DNA from: Epilithonimonas vandammei
GTDB taxonomy: Bacteria; Bacteroidota; Bacteroidia; Flavobacteriales; Weeksellaceae
DNA: 64,000 nucleotides
NCBI RefSeq assembly: GCF_003860525.1
Contig: NZ_CP034161.1
Location: forward strand, 1,116,001 to 1,180,000
Direction: 5' to 3'
Shown here: positions 25,471 through 36,906 of the stretch, one piece after another
Numbering within the stretch: the stretch's first letter is position 1
Layout: each line of letters opens with the position of its first letter
Notes under the pieces: generated by a model
Told to the model about the DNA's origin: nothing
Databases searched by the model: none
The model's input: the letters and a program-made list of their open reading frames with translations, nothing else
Translations under genes and position numbers: made by a program

Positions 25471-26835
25471 TTAAAGATTAATCCCGCGCCCCGCATAAAA
25501 ATCCAAAACCTTGATGCTGAACAGATAATTATATTTGGCCTGCGCCACAGAACCTTGGGCATTCGCATAATTATTTCTGGCCATTGTTACATCATATATT
25601 GTAGAACGTCCGGCTTCATAACTTTTCTCAGCAAAATCTAACGCCAGTTTGGTGCTTTTTTCCGCCTCAACCGCAGAAGTGTAAACCTCAAAGTTAGAAT
25701 CTGCATTGAACTGCGCTTGCTGGATGTCCTGTTTTAGCTGGAACTTTTGCTGTTCAAGATTATTTTTAGCTAGCGTTTCATTGATTTTTGTCTGCTCCAC
25801 TTGTAACTTTGTAATCCCTTTATTGAAAATCGGTATGTTGGCAGATAAACTTAACTGTTGTCCGAAGTTGTCACTATATTGTTGGAAAAAATTTCTCTCC
25901 ATAATCGGTGTCAATGCGCCGGTTACAGGATCTTGCTGATACCCGAGCGTATTTTTATTCAAAAGATTATTGTAAAAACTTCCAATTGCTGCATTGGCAG
26001 TTATGGTAGGATAAAAGTTGGTTCTCACCACTTCGGTTTGGGCTTCCGCGGCTTTGATTCGGATTTCGGCAGCTTTTACAACAGGCTGAGAAGTGTAGGC
26101 CATATTCAGAACTTCTTCTACAGATTCCGATTGTGGTGCTAACTTGTCAGGAACAGGAATATCCACCACATCAAAGGTTTTATAATCCTGCAGTTGAAGG
26201 AGTTGAGCCATCGCAAACAAAGCTTTATCAATATTAATTTGAGCCGTTTTTACATTCTGTTTTTCTCTTGCCAAAGATGCTGTAGATTCTGCCAAAACCG
26301 TCTGCGCTGTAGTTCCTACTTCCGTGGTGATTTTAGCACGGTCATACAGCTTCTGGGCACTGTCCATCGCACTTTCAGAGATTTTTTTGATTTCCCTGTT
26401 CAGCATCACATTTAGGTATTGCTGGGCAATTTGCAGTGCAATATTATTTTTGATAGTCTCAACATCTTGCAAGCTTGCTTCCACATCGAAACCTGTTTTC
26501 CTGATACTTTTTTCCAATCTTCCGTTGTTGTACACCAGCATGCTGGCGCCCACATTAGCGCCGTTGTAATAGCTGTCATTCCGGATGCTGCTGGTTCCAA
26601 CGAGGGTCTGACCAAAATTCGCATTGTTGTTGATCGTTCCGGAAACCGAAGGCAGATATTCCTTTTTTGCCATTTCCAGGTTTTTCGTCTGCACATCTTT
26701 GTTGTACATCTGTGCCTGAACCTGAAGGTTATTCCTGATTGCATAATCCACACATTCTTGGATGGTCCATTTCTTCTGGGAAAACCCAAAAACCCCGACT
26801 GACAAAAGCGAAATGCAAAATACTTTTCTGAACAT
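25471..26835 (-). CDS. TolC-family outer-membrane efflux channel (second system)
   Basis: 454 residues with a signal peptide (VFCISLLSVGVFGFSQ) then KKWTIQECVDYAIRNNLQVQ, two OEP repeats rich in Gln/Ala/Asn helices, and SLSANIPIFNKGITKLQVEQ in the second. It ends at GRGINL. It is divergent from an ABC ATPase gene 161 bp away and, with the genes at 26997-32570, would complete a tripartite export system. It is not closely similar to the TolC at 16845 except at family motifs. Confidence 0.93.
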   Translation of the reverse strand: MFRKVFCISLLSVGVFGFSQKKWTIQECVDYAIRNNLQVQAQMYNKDVQTKNLEMAKKEYLPSVSGTINNNANFGQTLVGTSSIRNDSYYNGANVGASMLVYNNGRLEKSIRKTGFDVEASLQDVETIKNNIALQIAQQYLNVMLNREIKKISESAMDSAQKLYDRAKITTEVGTTAQTVLAESTASLAREKQNVKTAQINIDKALFAMAQLLQLQDYKTFDVVDIPVPDKLAPQSESVEEVLNMAYTSQPVVKAAEIRIKAAEAQTEVVRTNFYPTITANAAIGSFYNNLLNKNTLGYQQDPVTGALTPIMERNFFQQYSDNFGQQLSLSANIPIFNKGITKLQVEQTKINETLAKNNLEQQKFQLKQDIQQAQFNADSNFEVYTSAVEAEKSTKLALDFAEKSYEAGRSTIYDVTMARNNYANAQGSVAQAKYNYLFSIKVLDFYAGRGINL

Positions 26836-26996
26836 ATAAGAAAATTATATACAATAAGACATCATAATTAAAAAAATGTTACGCCTACAGTTAATTTTTT
26901 TTAAAAAATTTTGATGCAAGATAAAAAGTAAAAATTTTTTTTATACCGCTGTAACAATTCTAGATACGGATTTACTTATAAAGTAAAATCCAGGCA

Positions 26997-27692
26997 ATGT
27001 CAATTCTGAAAATCGAAGACCTCAACAAATCTTATGATACGGGAAAAAGCAAACTGCACGTGCTGAAAGGCATCAACCTGAATATTGAGCAGGGCGAGTT
27101 TGTTTCCATTATGGGAAGTTCCGGGTCCGGAAAATCAACATTGCTCAATATTATCGGGATTCTGGACGAAGCAGATTCCGGTATTTATGAACTAGACGGT
27201 TTTCCAATAAAACACCTTACAGAAGTAAAAGCCGCCGAGTATAGAAGCCGTTTTCTTGGGTTTATTTTTCAGTCTTTCAATTTGATTAATTATAAAACAG
27301 CTCTGGAAAATGTGGCACTTCCTCTATATTATCAAAACGTTTCCAGAAAAGAGAGGACTAAGAAAGCAGAGGAATACCTGGAAAAAGTAGGATTGAGACA
27401 ATGGGCAGAACATCTTCCAAGTGAACTTTCCGGAGGACAGAAACAAAGAATTGCCATTGCAAGAGCACTCATCACAGATCCGAAACTTATTCTGGCAGAT
27501 GAGCCAACCGGAGCATTGGATTCTAAAACCACTCACGATATTATGAAGCTGCTACAGGATATCAATAATGAGGGTAAAACCATTGTTGTCGTAACGCACG
27601 AACCGGATGTTGCCGCACAAACCAAAAGAAATGTTGTGTTGAAAGACGGCAGAATTGAAAGCGACGAATTCATTAAACAAATAGTATTGTAA
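26997..27692 (+). CDS. ABC transporter ATPase, MacB/LolD type (second system)
   Basis: 231 residues with Walker A GSSGSGKST, Q loop FIFQSFNLINYKTALEN, signature LSGGQKQR, Walker B LILADEPTGALDS and H loop VTHEP. The -QSFNLI- Q loop and TGALDS are typical of ATPases paired with MacB-type permeases. First gene of a plus-strand operon: ATPase, alpha/beta hydrolase, two permeases, adaptor. It probably energises the permeases at 28696 and 30061. Confidence 0.95.
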   Translation: MSILKIEDLNKSYDTGKSKLHVLKGINLNIEQGEFVSIMGSSGSGKSTLLNIIGILDEADSGIYELDGFPIKHLTEVKAAEYRSRFLGFIFQSFNLINYKTALENVALPLYYQNVSRKERTKKAEEYLEKVGLRQWAEHLPSELSGGQKQRIAIARALITDPKLILADEPTGALDSKTTHDIMKLLQDINNEGKTIVVVTHEPDVAAQTKRNVVLKDGRIESDEFIKQIVL

Positions 27693-27713
27693 TCATTCAT
27701 AAAAGATAAACTG

Positions 27714-28661
27714 ATGAAAAGAGTTTTTAAAATTGTTACAATTGTCTTGTCGGTTATATTGGTCTTATACCTTATTTCGATTCCTTATTTGAGGTCTAAA
27801 AATATGGTGAAGGAAAGCGTTTTCTATACTCCAACCAAATACGATGAAAGTAGGGTTTTTAATCAACTAGATGAAAAATATTTGACCAATATCAGCAAGG
27901 ATTCTGTTCTTATCACAGCCAAAAAATTTATCGGTACCAGGCAAGTTGATTCTATGAAGCTTAATGGGACAATGATAAAACGGGATTTCAAGGATTTGCT
28001 TCAAAATTCCAAATCTGAATTTTATACTATTACTCCAAGTTCATTCAAAAATGTTGGGATTTTTATGTTGGGAAATCAGTTCAATGTTTTCAATATGCTT
28101 GATGATTTAACTGAGCTGGCGAAAAAAAATAATACGAAAATATATGTCATCACCTATAATGGAAATGGATATTCTGAAGGAAAAGCTGATTTTTCTACTC
28201 AGTTCAAAATCAATCAAAAGTTTTATGACTATATAAAATCCAGTAATAAGGTGGATTTTGTAGCCGGACATTCTTTAGGAACTGTTTTTGCGACAAAATT
28301 AGGAGTCGATAATAACATTCCAAAATTGGCATTGTTAGCTCCGGCTTCCAATATTGATGATGTTGCAGATTATTTTAAAAATCTGGCTCCTTTTTGGGCG
28401 AGACCTTATTTTAATTTTAATGAGATTAAAGAATCTGAATTTGCTAAAATGGGGAATAGTTCAGAAAATATAAAACATTATAAAGGTCAATTGATATTAT
28501 TACACGGCACGAAAGATACAAATTTGCCTTTCACGATGTCGGAGAAATTATATAATAATTATCCTAATAAAAGTAAAACTTTAATCAAAATAGAAAATGG
28601 AGACCATTATGCTTCATTGACAAAAGATAATTGGAATAAGTTAATCGCAATTCTAAAGTAG
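27714..28661 (+). CDS. Membrane-anchored alpha/beta hydrolase within efflux operon
   Basis: 315 residues. The N-terminus (about 4-25) is one hydrophobic anchor, followed by a periplasm-like domain with an alpha/beta-hydrolase core: nucleophile elbow GHSLG with S187, the strand ILLHGTKDTNLP carrying the acid, and GDHYASL supplying a likely catalytic His near residue 304. It fits a serine esterase or lipase-like enzyme whose substrate is unknown. It sits 21 bp after the ATPase and 34 bp before the permease, in the middle of an export operon, where such an enzyme is not a usual component. Confidence 0.75.
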   Translation: MKRVFKIVTIVLSVILVLYLISIPYLRSKNMVKESVFYTPTKYDESRVFNQLDEKYLTNISKDSVLITAKKFIGTRQVDSMKLNGTMIKRDFKDLLQNSKSEFYTITPSSFKNVGIFMLGNQFNVFNMLDDLTELAKKNNTKIYVITYNGNGYSEGKADFSTQFKINQKFYDYIKSSNKVDFVAGHSLGTVFATKLGVDNNIPKLALLAPASNIDDVADYFKNLAPFWARPYFNFNEIKESEFAKMGNSSENIKHYKGQLILLHGTKDTNLPFTMSEKLYNNYPNKSKTLIKIENGDHYASLTKDNWNKLIAILK

Positions 28662-28695
28662 CAATTAACAATTCATCATTTATAATTATAAAAAA

Positions 28696-29925
28696 ATGTT
28701 TGATTTAGACCGCTGGCAGGAGATTTTTAGTTCCATTCGCAGTAATGTATTGCGGACGGTGCTTTCTGGTTTCACAGTGGCGCTCGGTCTGTTTATATTC
28801 ATTGTTTTGTTCGGGATTGGTAATGGTCTGAACAATTCGTTTTCCAAAGCATTTATGAGAGATGCAACCAATCTGATTATGGTTTTTGCTGGTAAAACAA
28901 CATTGCCATACGCAGGTCTGCAGTCAGACAGGCAGATTTCATTCAATAATTCAGATTTCGATGCTATTGAAAAGGAAAGTGGTGATAAAATAGAATATGG
29001 CTCACCAAGATATACATCCAACCTCACGGTCAAGTATGGAAAAGAAAGCGGCAATTATCAGATAAACGGTGTTTTAGCTGATGAAAAGTTACTAGAAAAC
29101 CGAACAATGATAGACGGCCGATACATCAACCAATTGGATAACGAGCGGAAGCAGAATGTAGCATCTATCGGTAGAATGGTTTGGCGTGATTTGATTCGTG
29201 ATGGAAATCCTATTGGGAAAGATTTAGAAATCAACGGAACGATGTTTAAAGTAGTGGGCGTATTTTCGGATCCCGGCGGTGACTGGGATGAGCGTCATAT
29301 TTCGGTGCCATTATCCACACTTCAGCAGATGAAAAAAGGGTCTGACACAATCAGTACCATTATGTTGTCCTATAACCAGAAGCTAACACCAGATCAGGCG
29401 GTAGAATATGGTCAAGAGATTGAAAAAACCATCAGAAAAAGACATCAGATTTCACCGGACGATCAGCAGGGGGTTTTTGTTAATAATAATGCTTCTAATA
29501 CTAAAGATTCATTTGCATTTTTGTTTGTAATAACAGCAGTTGTAGGATTCATTGGACTTGGGACTTTGTTGGCGGGAATCATAGGTATCAGTAATATTAT
29601 GGTTTATATTGTGAAAGAAAGAACCAAAGAAATAGGCGTTAGAAAAGCAATTGGCGCAAAGCCGAGAGGAATTGTTGCCCTGATTTTACAGGAAAGTATT
29701 GTTATTACCGTCATATCAGGAATCATAGGTGTTGGACTGGGTCTTTTGGCTTTGAAGCTTATTGGCAATAGCTTGGAAGACTATTTTATATCCGAACCGT
29801 CAGTAGGCTGGGGATTGATATTAGTCGCATTTTTCTGTTTAGTTATTTCCGGTGCTATTGCAGGATTTGTACCGGCTTACCGTGCATCGAAAATAAAACC
29901 GATTGAAGCGCTGAGAGCAGAATAA
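28696..29925 (+). CDS. MacB-type ABC permease
   Basis: 409 residues, the usual single-module MacB layout: one N-terminal membrane segment (GFTVALGLFIFIVLFGIG), a periplasmic MacB_PCD domain (about 45-270), then three C-terminal membrane segments with the loop ERTKEIGVRKAIGAKPRGI. Start DLDRWQEIFSSIRSNVLRT resembles that of the next gene. Two different MacB permeases in one operon suggest a heterodimer. Confidence 0.93.
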   Translation: MFDLDRWQEIFSSIRSNVLRTVLSGFTVALGLFIFIVLFGIGNGLNNSFSKAFMRDATNLIMVFAGKTTLPYAGLQSDRQISFNNSDFDAIEKESGDKIEYGSPRYTSNLTVKYGKESGNYQINGVLADEKLLENRTMIDGRYINQLDNERKQNVASIGRMVWRDLIRDGNPIGKDLEINGTMFKVVGVFSDPGGDWDERHISVPLSTLQQMKKGSDTISTIMLSYNQKLTPDQAVEYGQEIEKTIRKRHQISPDDQQGVFVNNNASNTKDSFAFLFVITAVVGFIGLGTLLAGIIGISNIMVYIVKERTKEIGVRKAIGAKPRGIVALILQESIVITVISGIIGVGLGLLALKLIGNSLEDYFISEPSVGWGLILVAFFCLVISGAIAGFVPAYRASKIKPIEALRAE

Positions 29926-30060
29926 TGAGAGAGAGTTTGAGATAATTGAATTTTTTCAAGGAAATTTACAAAGAGAATATAATATTAAAATATCTGATTA
30001 AAGGAGCAAACATCATAGAAAATAATCATAACTATCATTAATCATTTATAATCAGAAGAC

Positions 30061-31329
30061 GTGAATATACTTTTTAAAAGAGATACCTGGCAAGAGATTT
30101 ATTATTCCCTTCGGAATAATAAGCTAAGGACGTTCCTGACCATGATAGGCGTGGGCTGGGGTATGTTTTTATATGTCAGTCTTTTGGGTGCGGCAAAAGG
30201 TATGGAAAACGGATTCAATAAACTGTTTTCAGGTTTTGCTACCAACTCTATATTTCTTTGGGCTCAGAGTACCAATATTCCGTTTGAAGGTTTTCCAAAG
30301 GGAAGAGCAATGCAGCTCCATCTGAAAGATATTGAATATTTGCAAAAGAAAATTCCTCAGATTGATTACATCTCGCCTCAGAGTGTGAGAGGAAACTTCG
30401 GAACGCCAGGCGACCAGATTTCCAGGAACGGAAAAAAAAATACTTATATGATTACAGGCGATTTTCCGGTTGGGAATCAGATATCAAAAAAGAAATTATT
30501 GTTTGGTAGATATATTAATGATGCTGATATTGCTGGTAGAAAAAATATCATTGTAATAGGAGAGGAGGTTTATAAAAATCTTTTCGATGCCAAGAAAAAT
30601 GAAAACCCCATAGGGAAATCAGTCAGCCTCAAAGGGGTTTTCTTTACCGTAATTGGCGTTTTTCGTGTGGCAAAAGGTGGCGGAATGGAGAATGACCGTT
30701 CTGCTTACATTCCTTTTTCTACCTATTCAGGTTTGTATAATGAAGGAGATAAAGTTGGTTTTCTGGCGATTGTAGGAAAGCCGGATGCGGACGTTTCTGT
30801 GATTGAAGACAAGGTGAAACAGGAGCTTAAAATCATCAACCACGTTTCACCGGAAGATACCAATGCTTTTGGAAGTTTCAATCTGGCAAAAGAATTTAAA
30901 AAGCTGACCGGTTTCCTTACCGGGATGCAATTACTAACCATTATTGTAGGGACACTAACAATTTTGGCAGGCGTTATCGCCATATCCAATATCCTTTTGA
31001 TTACAGTAAAAGAAAGAACGAAGGAAATCGGGATCAGAAGAGCGCTGGGCGCCAAACCTTCCGAAGTCCGGAATCAGATTTTGCTGGAAAGCGTTGTCAT
31101 TACCTTGTCTTCTGGTTTGCTGGGTTTTTTAGGCGGAATTTTTCTGCTGATGATCCTGAATATTGCAACAATGAATAACGACTCATTCCCTTTTTATAAC
31201 CCCACTGTAGATTACAGCAACGTTTTCACAGCAATGGGAATTATGATTTTCCTGGGACTGATTATTGGGTTGATTCCTGCGCAAAGAGCGGTTAAGATCA
31301 GGCCAATTGAAGCATTGAGGACAGAATAA
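30061..31329 (+). CDS. MacB-type ABC permease (partner, GTG start)
   Basis: 422 residues with the same plan as the previous gene: RDTWQEIYYSLRNNKLRTFL, an N-terminal membrane segment, a periplasmic domain and a C-terminal bundle with ERTKEIGIRRALGAKPSEV. The only start that keeps the conserved N-terminus is GTG at 30061; the first ATG inside would remove the first helix. A 135-bp gap separates it from the preceding permease and carries no recognised feature. Confidence 0.92.
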   Translation: MNILFKRDTWQEIYYSLRNNKLRTFLTMIGVGWGMFLYVSLLGAAKGMENGFNKLFSGFATNSIFLWAQSTNIPFEGFPKGRAMQLHLKDIEYLQKKIPQIDYISPQSVRGNFGTPGDQISRNGKKNTYMITGDFPVGNQISKKKLLFGRYINDADIAGRKNIIVIGEEVYKNLFDAKKNENPIGKSVSLKGVFFTVIGVFRVAKGGGMENDRSAYIPFSTYSGLYNEGDKVGFLAIVGKPDADVSVIEDKVKQELKIINHVSPEDTNAFGSFNLAKEFKKLTGFLTGMQLLTIIVGTLTILAGVIAISNILLITVKERTKEIGIRRALGAKPSEVRNQILLESVVITLSSGLLGFLGGIFLLMILNIATMNNDSFPFYNPTVDYSNVFTAMGIMIFLGLIIGLIPAQRAVKIRPIEALRTE

Positions 31330-31376
31330 AACTAATAATTTATCAAATAGTAAATATCAATTATCATTAAAATATA

Positions 31377-32570
31377 ATGGAAAAGAAAAAATTGACATTC
31401 AAAAAAGTGATTTCCATCATTCTAGGTTTGGTTTTCGTGCTGGCAGTAGTTTTCGGGATCGGCTACCTCATTAAATCCAATTCCAAAGAAAATGAAGTGT
31501 TTCTCACCAGAAAACCAGTGATTAAGAATCTGGACGATAAAGTGATGGCAACCGGAAAAATAGAACCGCGTGAGGAAATTGAAATCAAACCGAATATTTC
31601 TGGGATTATTCAAAGCATCAGCGTGAAAGAAGGTGATAAAGTAGAAGCTGGCCAGTTGCTGGCTACCATCAGAATTGTCCCGAATGTGACAGATGTGAAT
31701 AATGCCACTATGCAGATCAATAATTCACAAATCCAGCTGGCCAATGCCAAAATCAACGTAGATAATCAGCAGAAACAGTTTGCAATGCAAGAGAAGCTAT
31801 ACAAACAAGGCGTGATCTCTAAACAGGAATATATCGCAGCCCAGCAACAGTTGCAGACCACGTTGCAACAGCAGAAATTGGCTAGTCAGCAGCTGAATGC
31901 TGCTCAGAAACAGCTGCAGATTGTAAGAACGGGCGCTACACCAGAACTTCAAAGTATGGCGACTACTCAGATTCGTGCGAAAGCTGCTGGAACTGTGCTG
32001 GAAATTCCGGTAAAAGTTGGTGGACAGGTTATTGAGGCTAACTCATTCAATCCCGGCACTACTATCTGTTCCATTGCGGATCTGAATTCTTTGATTTTTA
32101 AAGGTAAAATAGACGAAGCTCAAGCTGGAAAACTTAAAGAAGGGATGGATATGAATGTAGTGATTGGTGCACTTCAAAATAAATCTTTCCCCGGAAAAGT
32201 AACACTGATTGCTCCAAAAGGAACGGAAGAAAGCGGAACAATCAAATTTAACGTGGAAGGAAATGTTACCAATCCAAAAGGAGAATACATTAGAGCAGGA
32301 TTCAGTGCAAACGGTGAGGTTCTACTAAGCTCACAGAAAAATGCATTACTTTTGGACGAATCTCTGATTCAGTATGATAAAGGTAATAACAAATCTTTTG
32401 TGGAAGTAAAACAACCAAACGGAAGTTTCAAAAAAACGTATGTAAAGCTGGGGGCAAGTGACGGTATCAATGTTCAGATCCTTTCAGGAATTGATAAAAA
32501 TGCTGACGTTAAAGTTTGGAATCCTTCTGATAAGGATAAAGAGGAGCTAAAGGAGAAGAGTAAAAAATAA
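31377..32570 (+). CDS. MacA/HlyD-type periplasmic adaptor (second system)
   Basis: 397 residues: N-terminal anchor (VISIILGLVFVLAVVFGIGY), lipoyl half motif (ISVKEGDKVEAGQLLATI), a Gln/Asn-rich coiled-coil hairpin (about 100-185), second half (IRAKAAGTVLEIPVKVGGQV), beta-barrel and C-terminal domain with a Lys-rich tail. It bridges the MacB-like permeases to TolC at 25471. Last gene of the operon, with a strong terminator 18 bp downstream. Confidence 0.93.
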   Translation: MEKKKLTFKKVISIILGLVFVLAVVFGIGYLIKSNSKENEVFLTRKPVIKNLDDKVMATGKIEPREEIEIKPNISGIIQSISVKEGDKVEAGQLLATIRIVPNVTDVNNATMQINNSQIQLANAKINVDNQQKQFAMQEKLYKQGVISKQEYIAAQQQLQTTLQQQKLASQQLNAAQKQLQIVRTGATPELQSMATTQIRAKAAGTVLEIPVKVGGQVIEANSFNPGTTICSIADLNSLIFKGKIDEAQAGKLKEGMDMNVVIGALQNKSFPGKVTLIAPKGTEESGTIKFNVEGNVTNPKGEYIRAGFSANGEVLLSSQKNALLLDESLIQYDKGNNKSFVEVKQPNGSFKKTYVKLGASDGINVQILSGIDKNADVKVWNPSDKDKEELKEKSKK

Positions 32571-32587
32571 AACTTTAAATTATATTG

Positions 32588-32631
32588 TTAAGAAAGAGTG
32601 CGCAGTCAATTATTGGCTGCGCATTCTTAAC
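32588..32631 (+). terminator. Terminator of the second efflux operon
   Basis: TTAAGAAAGAGTGCGCAG pairs with CTGCGCATTCTTAA around a short loop. The T run is weak, but the stem is long. Confidence 0.65.
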
Positions 32632-32668
32632 TTAGTAGAAACTGATTTAAATAATTTTTTTATAGTTA

Positions 32669-34132
<1,464 letters not shown>

Positions 34133-34248
34133 TAGTTATTATTTTAATTGTATAAACGCTTAAATATCAATAAAGTATGGAAGTTTCCTCACGTTTTTAT
34201 CTTTTCCAAAGTGGTGTAGAAACAATGAGTAATGACTCGTAAAAAGCA

Positions 34249-34277
34249 AAAAAGCTGCAAACTAATTGCAGCTTTTG
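34249..34277. terminator. Terminator of the TonB-receptor gene
   Basis: AAAAGCTGCAA and TTGCAGCTTTT form an 11-bp perfect stem with a 5-nt loop; A-rich on the left gives a T run for the minus-strand gene ending at 34297. Confidence 0.75.
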
Positions 34278-34296
34278 ATTTGTGATTACTATGTGA

Positions 34297-36876
34297 TTAC
34301 ATTGGTACTTGCTGATCGTCGCCGGAAGCATTGGAATTGATGTCTTTTTTGCGTTTTGGCTGATCTACTTTCTCGCCTTGTTTAAACCTGTAAGTTAAAG
34401 AAAGTGTAAACTGTCTTGGCTGCCATTGCATGTAAGAATCTCTCACACTGTTTGCTGTGTAAGTTGTAGACTGCATTGCTCTTGTATTAAAAATATCTTG
34501 AATATTGAACGCCAAAGTTCCGTTTCCTTTCCAAATAGTTTTTGATGCACCAAAATTAATAGCGTACATATCTTTTCTGACTTGATAGTCCGTTTTTGTA
34601 CCACCTCTGTAAAAACCTTGCAATTGGAGATTTAAAGTTTTATCGATTTTGAATGTAGAAGTTAGTCTAGATCTCGTAGAGATCCCATTTCCACTAAAGT
34701 TAGCTGTTGCTGTAATTGGATTCCCTAATACATCTAGCGTCTCATACGGTGTGCTACCTTTGATATTGTACCCGAAGACGTCTACATTCCCCATAAATTT
34801 TAACCAACTGGTAGCATCCCAATTAAAGTTAAGGTCTAACCCATACGTATCTTCAGTACCTAGGTTAATAGGTTTTGTGTGGAATTCTATTCTTTTACCA
34901 GTTTGTTGTATGCCGTTCTCATCAAAATATTCAAAATTTACGGCTTTATTATAAACCAACATCTTGGTGTCATCAGTTTTGTGCTTGAAGTACAATGTAG
35001 GGTTGATAGTAAATTTCTTTTTAGAAATACTGTAACCTAATTCGTAAGAATCTACATAAGACGGATTCAGGTCGATGTTTCCATCAAATATATTCTGGTT
35101 ATCACTGTAACTAGGATTTGGAATAAGGAAAAAACCTCTTGGCCTATCGATTCTTCTCGTGTAGTTAAAAAGTAGCTGATTGTCCTTTGCAAATTCGTAG
35201 CTTAAAAAGACACTTGGGAAAAGGTTGTTGTAGTTTTTCTTTTTGTTATCTATCGGATTTGTTCCTGCCAGATTGTGGTAATCGATTGTTACATTAGACT
35301 GTTCATCACGCAAACCAATTTGGTAGCCAACTTTTCCAATCTTACTCTTAAACTGAACATAAAAGGCGTTGAAAAGTTCTTTATAATTAGCATCAAAAGT
35401 GTACAGCCCCAAATATTGTAAAGCAGGATTTACCGCAGTACTTTCCTGCACATTATTATCGTAGTTATTATTATTGGAGTCTAATCTGTATCCAGCCTCC
35501 AGTCTGGAAACTTCTCCAATTGGTAATTCATAATCTGCTTTCAGAACAATATTCTTATTCAGGGTTTTCTGATTGATAATATTCTCGAGCGATGTTACAT
35601 CACTGTAATTATCATATTCCTTTATGTTCGAATTATTATTAGAACGGTTTCTCTGTAAACTTAAAGATAATGAAAGATTTTGACCTTTATTATCGAATTT
35701 ATGATCCAAACCAAAATCTCCCTGAAATGCTAGGTTATTATTGGTTCCCAAGTTTTTACGAAGCGTATGTGTGTTGTCTGTATTTAGTAAAATATAATCA
35801 TAGTCAATATTACCAGTGTTTTGGCTGTCAAAAGTCCTCACTGTTCCGGAGGCATTGACAGATGTTTTTTCAGAAATGTCATAAACAATTCCTGCGGAGG
35901 CATTATAATTATCCGTTTTGTTATTAATTTCCGAATTCTGATGAGATTCTATTTGGTCACCTATTTTGGATGCATTATTGTAATAATTATCATTACGGTT
36001 TGTGTTTTTGCTTTCTCGGTAACCACCACCACCATTCAGAAACCAGGTGAAGTTACCTTTTCTCCAGCTCAGGTTGGTGTTGAGGTTGGTTTGGGGTAGG
36101 TATCCTAAAGTCCCGATAACGCTACCATTAAAACCTGTTTTTTTATTTTTCTTGAGGATGATATTTAGAATACCCGCAGTTCCGCTTGCCTCAAACTTAG
36201 AAGAAGGATTAGTGATTACCTCAATTTTTTCAATCTGATCCGCAGGAATACTTTGCAGGGCGTTGGCTCCATCGTCTATTCCTAGCAGAGCAGACGGTTT
36301 TCCGTTTATCAAAAATCTTACATTAGAACTGCCTCTCATAGATACAGTTCCGTCAGTATCTACAGAAACTGAAGGAACATTGGATAGAACATCCTGCAAA
36401 CTACCACCTTTGCTTACAATATCTTGTGAAGGATCGTATGTTTTTTTGTCTAATTCAACTTTATATGGTTTTGTAGAAGCAGCAGTAATTACCACACCTT
36501 GGATGTCCGTTGTGTTATTAAGATTGGCTTTTCCATCAGAAACAATGATAAATGGCGCTATTGCTCCCGCTTTTTCAACTCTAATGGTTTGTGTGAATTT
36601 TTTATAATCTACAGCTTCAATGCTCACATTATAATTTCCCGGAGCAAGTTCTACCTTGTAATTTCCATTGACATCTGCAAGAGCAGCATCGCTTAACTGG
36701 TTGTTTTGCTGATTTTTAAAAGTTATTGATGCATATCCTACACCTCCATTTGCATCTTTTACGGTTCCAGAAATAGTCACTTTTTGCTGAGCCATTACGA
36801 AGCTTGCCGCTCCGATAGTTAATGCCAATCCAAAGATTCTTTTCTGAAATACACTTACAATTTCCGTTCGTTCCAT
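34297..36876 (-). CDS. TonB-dependent outer-membrane receptor with carboxypeptidase-like domain
   Basis: 859 residues: signal peptide (FGLALTIGAASFVMAQ), a CarboxypepD_reg-like Ig fold (about 32-110, VTISGTVKDANGGVGYASIT), a TonB plug (about 125-235, SKGGSLQDVLSNVPSVSVDT and SKFEASGTAGILNIILKKNK), and an OMP_b-brl_3 type beta-barrel to the C-terminus (RQFTLSLTYRF then a Lys/Gln tail). It lacks an adjacent SusD gene, so it is not a SusCD glycan pair; ligand may be a siderophore, peptide or other nutrient. Gene follows mltG by 30 bp on the same strand, possibly as one transcript dapF-mltG-receptor. Confidence 0.92.
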   Translation of the reverse strand: MERTEIVSVFQKRIFGLALTIGAASFVMAQQKVTISGTVKDANGGVGYASITFKNQQNNQLSDAALADVNGNYKVELAPGNYNVSIEAVDYKKFTQTIRVEKAGAIAPFIIVSDGKANLNNTTDIQGVVITAASTKPYKVELDKKTYDPSQDIVSKGGSLQDVLSNVPSVSVDTDGTVSMRGSSNVRFLINGKPSALLGIDDGANALQSIPADQIEKIEVITNPSSKFEASGTAGILNIILKKNKKTGFNGSVIGTLGYLPQTNLNTNLSWRKGNFTWFLNGGGGYRESKNTNRNDNYYNNASKIGDQIESHQNSEINNKTDNYNASAGIVYDISEKTSVNASGTVRTFDSQNTGNIDYDYILLNTDNTHTLRKNLGTNNNLAFQGDFGLDHKFDNKGQNLSLSLSLQRNRSNNNSNIKEYDNYSDVTSLENIINQKTLNKNIVLKADYELPIGEVSRLEAGYRLDSNNNNYDNNVQESTAVNPALQYLGLYTFDANYKELFNAFYVQFKSKIGKVGYQIGLRDEQSNVTIDYHNLAGTNPIDNKKKNYNNLFPSVFLSYEFAKDNQLLFNYTRRIDRPRGFFLIPNPSYSDNQNIFDGNIDLNPSYVDSYELGYSISKKKFTINPTLYFKHKTDDTKMLVYNKAVNFEYFDENGIQQTGKRIEFHTKPINLGTEDTYGLDLNFNWDATSWLKFMGNVDVFGYNIKGSTPYETLDVLGNPITATANFSGNGISTRSRLTSTFKIDKTLNLQLQGFYRGGTKTDYQVRKDMYAINFGASKTIWKGNGTLAFNIQDIFNTRAMQSTTYTANSVRDSYMQWQPRQFTLSLTYRFKQGEKVDQPKRKKDINSNASGDDQQVPM

Positions 36877-36906
36877 TCTAGTTTATTTTTCGCTTTTTGC
36901 TAATTT

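Noticed and set aside
34177..34242. 21-codon open frame after the IS5 element (MEVSSRFYLFQSGVETMSND)
   Set aside because: Too short, no clear ribosome site, no recognised family, and located between an IS end and a terminator.
34297..36876. SusC-SusD polysaccharide utilisation locus
   Set aside because: The receptor lacks an adjacent SusD gene and no glycoside hydrolases or sensors are present.
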